NCBI GenBank assembly: GCA_949317995.1
Contig: OX439039.1
Span: 13,383,282-13,447,281 of the forward strand
Reading direction: 5' to 3'
From: Acholoe squamosa
Lineage: Eukaryota > Annelida > Polychaeta > Phyllodocida > Polynoidae
DNA length: 64,000 nt
Shown one piece after another: positions 56,827 to 64,000 of the stretch. Both the position numbers and the translations under genes were made by a program. How positions within the stretch are numbered: the stretch's first letter is position 1; each line of letters starts with the position of its first letter. The notes below the pieces were generated by a model that was given only the letters and a program-made list of their open reading frames with translations, had not been told where the DNA came from and made no database searches.

Positions 56827-58362
56827 TTAGGCCACACCAAATTAAAAAGTTGGTCTATGGATTTTCATTTTGAATTTTTTTTTTTTGTCAATGGATTCTG
56901 CACATCACAAATGTGGAGAGGGCGATTTTTTAAAAAAAAATTTTTTTTGATAACCTAAGATTTCCCAGGAAAGGAGTTAAGAGGAGTTGGCCAGTTTTTA
57001 AAGCTAGTATCTAGGCACTTACCTATTTTACAAAACTTTATTCTTTTGATTTTATCTGTTGAGCAATGGAAAGAGCTAATAAAAAGATGTGGATTTGCCT
57101 TTTAAACAGTCTTTGTCAATTTAAAGGGGAATTATGACTGGTTATAGATGCCAAATTGAACCCATAATTCTGCCATAGTTAAGAGTTTAAACAGGGTCCA
57201 AATTTGTGATCAAGCAAGTTGAAAGCAGGAGAATGTAGTTCACTTATATCACTATTTTTAATGATTTTCTGTTTTGAGAGGATAGATTATGCCTAATATT
57301 ATGGATATTGATGGATATTATCCCTGTATAATAATTCAAAATGGTTTATTTAGACTCAAGTTTTCCTCCATTTTAGCGGTCAACGGGAATCGCGGCAGAA
57401 TTGTGGGTTCCTTTCCGAGAGTTTGAATTGTCATAATTTCCCTTTAAATTGACATAAAGACTTCATTCAAAAAGAGGGACTGCAAGACCTTTCTTTTGAT
57501 ATGTTACATGCCCCCTTAGCCATAATAGTTATATGGGGGCCCAGGAGGATCCATGGGGCCCAACTTACACATAGGTCTTTGAAATTTGAAAATTCATTCA
57601 GTAGAACCAAAGTTATGAATTTTTCATTTTTTTTGAGAATTTTCCAAAACTCGAGGTGCGCCTTATACGCAGGCTGCACCTTATACGCGGGGAATTAAGG
57701 TACCCATTGTAAAACAGATATAATACATAGGATAAATTATTGGAAAACAGGGAACTCCCTAACATTGGGAAGCTGGATTGAATCTCTGAGTGAACCACAC
57801 ATCACAATTTTGGGGCTCTCTGTCAAACATCCGAGGGCCCTTTAGAGAAAATCTAAACATTTTCTAGACCATTTTTAACCAGAGAATGCATGCAAACCAT
57901 TCTTTTTTATATACTATGTCATCTTCATATCATAAAATCATTTTAAAATTTTGGTTCAACTTAAGTGTGGAAAATGATTTTCTTCTCTGTACCTGATCTT
58001 AAATTAAAAATATACATCCAATAGATCTCTTCAAACCCTTTAAAATGGTACTTTGGTTGTACTGATACTCCCATGAATAACTTCAAAATCAATTTAGAAA
58101 GACAAGTGAGGTTACAGCTGTGGCTGATCACAACTTTCACACCTGCACTAGCAGACCCCCACACAGCAGATAGGCCAGTGCCTATAGTATCTGCAATTGT
58201 TTGTTCAAAAATTATGGCCCCAAAAAAAAAAATCAGATTTTTGCAGAAAATGGTGCAGGCGCAATCCATAGACAAAATATTTTTCAAAAAAAAAAAAAAA
58301 ATTGTATTTCTGAAAATATGATGCGGGAAATCCATAGACCAACTTTAATTTGGTGTGGCCTT
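56827..58362. mobile_element. GGCCACACC-ended MITE, copy 2, with insert
   Basis: Ends ttaggccacaccaaatta (56827) and taatttggtgtggccttat (to 58362) are inverted and adjoin aagttggtctatggat and its complement. A TAGGCACTTACC-type element occupies most of the interior, the reverse nesting of the 46-kb copies. Confidence 0.75.
57012..58184. mobile_element. TAGGCACTTACC-ended element, copy 2
   Basis: Starts taggcacttacctatttta and ends gccagtgccta. Its interior aligns with 46119-47688 outside the nested MITEs. A remnant of the CCGTAATC MITE (ggtgcgccttatacgcaggc, then ttatacgcggggaattaagg) lies at 57654-57703. Confidence 0.65.
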
Positions 58363-61166
58363 ATGTGTATGTTACCATAGAACCGTTTTAATTTAAATTT
58401 CAAAATTCAGGCCCCAGTTGCGGACTGCAATAGTATTCTCTCCAAGTCACAGTGCACCATATATGTGTGATTGCAATTTACATTGGGTAATATGTGTCGT
58501 TTTATTGTCAGTCTGGGAGTGGCATCTCTTCTCACTACTGTAGCATGTCCCTAGCCAACAATGCATTATAGAAGCTACGAAAGGGGGGGGGGGGGGGTCT
58601 GGACTACATGTATTGCCTTTGGAACGGTTATGGCGTTATGTGCTAACATGTTACAAGGTCTTACTAAGGACTGAATTTTCAGTCAGGAATGTTTTCTACA
58701 TTTCTTCCTCTTGTCAGTGTTAGGAACTCATGAGTGAGATTAAGGGGAAGGTGCTGGGGGGGGGGGGGGGTAATACTACTGGGAGCAGCAGGTGGCCCAC
58801 CGACATTTATGTCTTACAATAAACTACTTTAGAAACATGTGCTGCTCTAACATAAATAGATTGCTTGGATGATGTCAAACATAAATTAATATAATTAAGT
58901 TAGGCACTGAGCTAGGGCTTGGGGGGAGCTGTTAAATCTTAGACTAGGCAATCAGACTGTTCCTTGTGAGCTAGTCAGGATGTGAGGCTTTAGTACATTA
59001 TTAGGTAGACTAACAGATGGACAACTAATAGGGGTAATTACTTCCCAATTTGTATGGGTATTTTAAGATCCTGTGGCAGCTTTCAATCAGAAATATCATT
59101 ATGGTGAAAATGAAACAGTTTGCCGGCTTTAAATATTTTCACCGTCTTATGATAATAAACCATGAATGTGACTCCCTATTGAAAGTGCGATAAAGAAGCA
59201 ATACGCTCTTCATAATTGCATAATACAATTTTGACCTGAACTCCATCAGTAAATTGATGTACTCACCATAACCTGTGTGAAATGAGTGGCTCTGTGGGGC
59301 CCTGACAATTTGTTGATCTACTTAGATTCAGGTAGCAGGCCACAGCGCGACACTTCCTTCTCATCAGGTAGATAACTACACATCATTACTTTATCCCTTT
59401 GTGTGAATACACCCTCTTCATTTTCAGGCTACTATAAAAAAACAAAAGAGTTCGGTCTATGGAATTTTTACGCCGTATTCGTCATAATTTAATAGCACAT
59501 ACTGCGCTTAAAAATATCTAACATCCATCTCTTGTAATTGTGCCTCAAAGTGGGTGTTTTTTTCTGCCCCCCCCCCCCCCCATTTTTTTTTATTCAGCTA
59601 ATTGTTTTGGTTGATTATGTCGAATACGGTACCTCACTTTCAAAAAATGAACCTTCAGCTTTAACAAAAAAAGATTCTGTAAACTGAAAGGGAAACCCCA
59701 TTGATCGAGCTCATTATGCCTTATCTAAATTATGAGATCTCCCCTCTTTCGGAAATGATATGCCTGAAGTTGAATTAACAATGAATGGCGGCATTGAAGA
59801 AATATGATTGAGATTTAAGATGCATGAAAGTTGAATTTTGAAGAGAATTTCACAAAATAATGTCATTGATAGTTTTGACCTATTAAATTAGTTTTGACCA
59901 GTTGCTGTTTGATTCATCCTGTTCAAAGCCATACGGTTTTACCATGTTCCAATTTTAAGCAAAGATGCCTTACCTGTTAACATAAATATTCAAGGAAGTA
60001 AGGGAAAATGGGTTCTAGAAATATAATGAAGAACCCTTTATCGCAGCTCGTCTGTGATTGAAATTAAGGAAACAACTTTTCTCTTTCTTCTGGCTCTACC
60101 CAACTCGTGAAGCAGTCATTGGTTTAAGTGATAAGGAAGAAACATATTTTTCCTGTTGTAAATCTTTTTAAGATGAAGAAAGCCCACAGGATTTTGAAAT
60201 ACCCACACAAATTGATGTTAACATGGGGCACATACCAGGGGTACAGTGGTCGTAAATCGGTGTGCTTAGCAAAACAGTCGTGAGGGAGTTAGTGTTGAAA
60301 CATGTTTCTAAACTAAGTTAGGGGTACTTTGAGTATATTATGGATTGAAATTTTAATCCATAAAGAGTCCCTTCAGGGCCAGAACAGGGATATCAAGAAG
60401 AGTCTTTTACTTTACCTTTAAACCATACGCCCATGTTTGAAAAAGAAACAACAGTTGGCAGAGTTGAAGTTCAATTTATTCCAATAAATCTGTTGTGAGA
60501 CAAGGCACAACAATAAATTATGTTCTCTCGACGCTACTAAAAAGATATTAGATGACTCAATTATTTTCCTCGGGGGTTCGCTTTATATTGCTGTTTGATC
60601 GCAGAGTGGTATTCTTTTCTTCATGCAGTGATGAAAATAACTACGTTGTCATGATGAAAATAACTACATTGTCCTTAATGTATAGTCATCATATAAAGAT
60701 GGGAAACATCAAGCAGGGAGATGGGATATGGTATAAGAATTGTCTTATGTACATGCACCATAAATCCTGTACATAAGGCTACCCTAGGCCTGCCTTAAAA
60801 ATATGTCTCTTTCCTGTCCAGAGGGTGGGATTTTTAAGACCCATGAGGGAGGGGAAATACTATTATTTGTCATGAACATTGTAAGTCAGGCCAGCATGAA
60901 TTTGCCCTCACAAGATTTGGTGATTGGAAACCTAGATTCTTATGCTGATGGGCGAAGTAAAAAAAAATTCAGAACTCAGGAAAAAATGTTTACCATTCTC
61001 ACAAAAAAATCCACCAGGCCTCTGGACAGGAGCGAACATATTTTTAATGGTGGCCCTAGTCTTAAGTGTGGGTAATTAGCTGAGCTCAACAATATTTTCT
61101 TAAGTTATATTGTTTTATGTTCGTAGTGTTATGTGCTGATGTGTGTTTACCTCTGCTTGTATTACA
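58363..61166. other. hnRNP M intron, no supported gene
   Basis: Intron of about 2.8 kb with long G runs near 58580 and 58755, a C run near 59570 and A/T-rich sequence. No ORF with domain content and no clear repeat family. Confidence 0.45.
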
Positions 61167-61289
61167 GACATGGGTGGTATGGGAGGCGGTATGAACAACA
61201 TGAGCACCAGCATTCCCGGCGTCCCTCCACAGATGTTGAATCAACTTGGCATCGATGGCCCCGTCACCAACCAAGTCTTCATTGCTAAT
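61167..61289 (+). CDS. HNRNPM: hnRNP M-type exon: linker and RRM2 start
   Basis: A 123-base exon after ttacag and before gtaagt, in phase with 55807. It encodes MGGMGGGMNNMSTSIPGVPP, then QMLNQLGIDGPVTNQVFIAN. The final VFIAN is the RNP2 strand of RRM2. Confidence 0.9.
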
Positions 61290-61323
61290 GTAAGTCATAC
61301 TTAAAGCATGGTCAGACTACCAG

Positions 61324-61570
61324 TACCGTAATCTCCTGTGTATAAGGCGCAGCCCGCGTATAAGGCGCACCCCCAACTCAGGGAGGCCTGTCCCACGTAT
61401 AAGGTGCACCTCTAAGGGCAGATTTTTGTTAATTTAGTACTGTTCTATAGTAAAAATACCCCCCCTATAAGGCGCACCCCAAACTCAAGGCAACGTCCCT
61501 CTCACGTATAAGACTCAGCAGCATTTTGTTTGGCGTATAAGACGTGCCTTATACGTGGGAGATTACGGTA
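61324..61570. mobile_element. CCGTAATC-type MITE, copy H
   Basis: Ends accgtaatctcctgtgtata and atacgtgggagattacggta are inverted repeats, with ggcgcacccc repeats inside. It lies 34 bases after the exon ending at 61289. Confidence 0.85.
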
Positions 61571-61866
61571 GTTGTAAATACATGTAGCTATAGATTCATT
61601 ATTCTATACGTCTTGCGAATTCAAAATTGTTAAGTCCGGAACAAAAGATTTGAGAACAATTGACCTTGGCATGGAATTCAGATACTGAATAGCGGCAGCA
61701 ATAGGCAATCTGTCTGATGCTGTCTATATCGTACAATCTCTCAAACCAGTACTTCCCATGTATCAGACAAAAAGTAAAGAGAAAAAAAAGAAAAGAGAAA
61801 AAATAACACAATGAATTAATAACGCCCATATCATGAATATTTACCCCATTCTTTCCCTCCCCACAG

Positions 61867-62020
61867 TTGGACTACAAGGTGACAGCAAAGAAGATCCGTG
61901 ACATCTTCAAGATGGCGGGTACCATTGTCAATGCAGAGCTCAAAGAGGACAAGGAAGGCAAGTCTCGCGGTATGGCCATCGTGCAGTTTGAACACCCCAT
62001 AGAAGCCGTCCAAGCCATCT
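61867..62020 (+). CDS. HNRNPM: hnRNP M-type exon: RRM2 core
   Basis: A 154-base exon after ccacag and before gtatcc, encoding LDYKVTAKKIRDIFKMAGTI, then ELKEDKEGKSRGMAIVQFEH, with KSRGMAIVQF as RNP1, and ending in EAVQAI plus one base. Very strong match to hnRNP M RRM2. Confidence 0.93.
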
Positions 62021-63112
62021 GTATCCTTTACAATAAAACACAATTTTAACTGACAGACTATACCTTTTAGTTCTTGGCACATTTTAAACTTGAGAGTATG
62101 CTGCTAACAGTGAAAAGTTTTTTCTTTAAAGACAAACGCTACCCGGTACACAGAAGCCACCTGGTGGCAGAAATTAAAACCCATCAGTTATACTATTTTA
62201 ATGGTATTTCTTACCCTAACTGGACCACTTTAACTGTACATATTTTTTTCAGTTCATTTTTGATCACTATAGATACATTAGGGATATTTATATGCCATTT
62301 GAATTCCCATAGGGTCTTATAGAAAATAAATATTTTTCAAAAATTCACAACTTTTCCATTTCAACCGTGACTCCCCCCTTTTTCTTTTTTCAAAATGTTT
62401 GTCTAGATGTCCTCTTTCAATCCAGAGAGTCTTGTAGAAAAATCAGCAGAGGATCAGTATGCAGAGATGTCACTTTTCCTGGTTTACCAGGAATTCCTGG
62501 TTTTGATTCCATGATTTCTGTATTAAATTATGTTTATTTCCTGGGAAAATGTGTCCAAAGTCCAGTTTTCCTGGTTTTTGTCGGCCAGTGAGTGGTATCT
62601 CTGAGTATGTATGAGACATGATATGAAAAAAATAGTTTTTACCATTCGTTTCTATAGTTAAGGCATTTTACAGTTAAATTGTCATACTGTAAAAATAAGC
62701 ACCGTGACATAGTGGGATTTTTTTTTTTGCATTTTCTTATTGATAGAACATCAAACTAATATAACCCTGAGTTATTTGATAACCCTGAGTTATTTGAGAT
62801 TATCAGCAGCAGAACCCGTTCCAGACATTGGGTAGCATTTGTCTTAAAAAAAAACCTTGCTTAGGCCATAAAAGTGTTATTTGGGTTACTTAGCTTTGCC
62901 AAGTGAAACAAAAATGAAAAAAAAATTCAAAAGTCATTGATCAATTCGGCAGCTAAATTTCGGTGGAACATGATTAATTCCAATGGTTGGTATTTAATTA
63001 GGGATAGACTTATATAAATAGTTCAACAATAATGTGTGGTATTTGACCTGTCTACAGTTTCTAAAAGAAATGGCATGTTAATGTATGTGTTGAGTTCTTA
63101 ATTTGCTGACAG
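62021..63112. other. hnRNP M intron, no supported gene
   Basis: A/T-rich intron. A possible short MITE with ends gcagagatgtcac (62449) and gtatctctg (about 62602) around ggtttaccaggaattcctgg; otherwise nothing clear. Confidence 0.4.
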
Positions 63113-63214
63113 CCATGTTTAACGGTCAGATTTTATTCGATCGCGCCATGAGTGTACGTATGGACAAGATGGCTGACCCCAACGCCACAGCAGCTGCCCC
63201 AGCACGCCTACCGA
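63113..63214 (+). CDS. HNRNPM: hnRNP M-type exon: RRM2 end
   Basis: A 102-base exon after ctgacag and before gtaagt, encoding MFNGQILFDRAMSVRMDKMA and an Ala/Pro-rich linker (DPNATAAAPARLP). It completes RRM2. Confidence 0.93.
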
Positions 63215-63630
63215 GTAAGTTCAATTAAAACAGCAGTAGGTAGAATATACCTCGGGCTTCCCTAGCCCACTTAAAAGGGTCTATTTCTCCTCTTTCCTAT
63301 CCCCTCGGGATGTGTGTGGTGCACATATGCACAGGCACTGACACATTCCCCTGTGAAATTGTGTAATGAAGTTCTCACCTTGAATATGACCTTAGCTGTC
63401 GAAATGGCGTTAAACATCTATTACTCACTCAGAATATACCTCAATGGTTATGGTTTTATTACACTTGATATGTTCACTGAGCTTGAGATATTTGGAATCG
63501 CTTTGTTGGGAAGTGTCATGAGTAAAAGACTGAAGATCATTTAAATGTACATGTAAATAAGTCTTAACACAAATTGCTATGAATGTGTGATACTTGAGAC
63601 TGGCTAATAAAAAACTGAAATTGTTTGTAG

Positions 63631-63880
63631 GTGGCCTTAAGACCATTGGCATGGGTCTAGGGTCTAACGGCGTCCCATTGTCAAACATCGCTCAACTTTC
63701 CCTGTCACAAGGACTCCTCGGTCTTGGAGGTATGGGTGGCAGCAACATGGGCGGTGGCAACATGGGAGGAGGAAATATGGGTGGTGGCAACATGGGAGGC
63801 AGCAACATGGGTGGAAATATGGGCGGAGGCAACATGGGAGGAGGCATGTCCGGCGGCATGAGCTCAAATAACATGGGTCA
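63631..63880 (+). CDS. HNRNPM: hnRNP M-type exon: Gly/Met-rich linker 2 (last in window)
   Basis: Starts after tttgtag in phase with 63214 and encodes GLKTIGMGLGSNGVPLSN, IAQLSLSQGLLGLGG, then MGGGNMGGGNMGG-type repeats. The donor is either G/GTCAGT at 63877 or CA/GTAAAA at 63881. RRM3, expected in this family, is not in the window, so the gene continues to the right. Confidence 0.88.
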
Positions 63881-64000
63881 GTAAAAATTTTGCTTTTGTC
63901 CTCACAATTTTCATGCTACATTCCTATCTAGGTTGGAAAATATTCAATATTATTACCAGTATTCTGTAATGACAGCCAATCCAGCTAGAGTTGAGTAAAG

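Noticed and set aside
63664-63874. Pro-rich antisense ORFs at the right edge
   Set aside because: Same repeat artefact as at 55.6 kb.

Overview
This is a stretch of animal nuclear genome, most likely from a marine invertebrate. Amphioxus or another invertebrate deuterostome fits, but the species is not proven. The signs are spliced host genes with GT-AG introns, sushi-domain exons, tRNA-derived SINE-like sequences, many palindromic MITEs, a BEL/Pao LTR retrotransposon and a non-LTR retrotransposon.

The most distinctive part is about 2.4-20.9 kb: an A/T-rich block of about 20 densely packed plus-strand genes forming a Polinton/adintovirus-like endogenous viral element. It has a protein-primed-type family B DNA polymerase, a retroviral-type integrase remnant, a packaging ATPase, an adenain-like protease, a major capsid protein, a pX/pVI-like basic core protein and several family-typical proteins of unknown role. 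Its right half is an accessory block: a DUF5662/HD-like protein, a small membrane protein, a tandem death-domain protein and two adjacent dUTPase-family genes, one of which has lost its catalytic motifs. The element is decaying: at least four genes are frameshifted, and the integrase has lost most of its catalytic core. It is bordered and interrupted by unusual repeat arrays.

From 21 to 31 kb lie exons of a minus-strand sushi (CCP) gene. Between them sits a 7.26-kb BEL/Pao element with 808-bp LTRs (one mismatch seen) and a 5-bp target duplication. It landed inside the arm of an older palindromic repeat. Its 1784-codon polyprotein is open but lacks the RNase H region. From 31 to 36 kb there are foldback repeats, a possible solo LTR, an orphan pair of overlapping ORFs and an array of E2F/CCAAT/E-box-like sites.

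From 36.1 kb to the right edge is a plus-strand hnRNP M-type gene: a first coding exon at 36.15 kb, then RRM1, a Gly/Met-rich exon, RRM2 and a second Gly/Met-rich exon. All splice phases agree. Intron 1 carries a minus-strand non-LTR retrotransposon whose ORF1 contains a NADAR domain plus an SGNH esterase. Its ORF1 and ORF2 share one reading frame and are separated by a single UAG. The introns are packed with at least six palindromic MITE families, some nested in one another.
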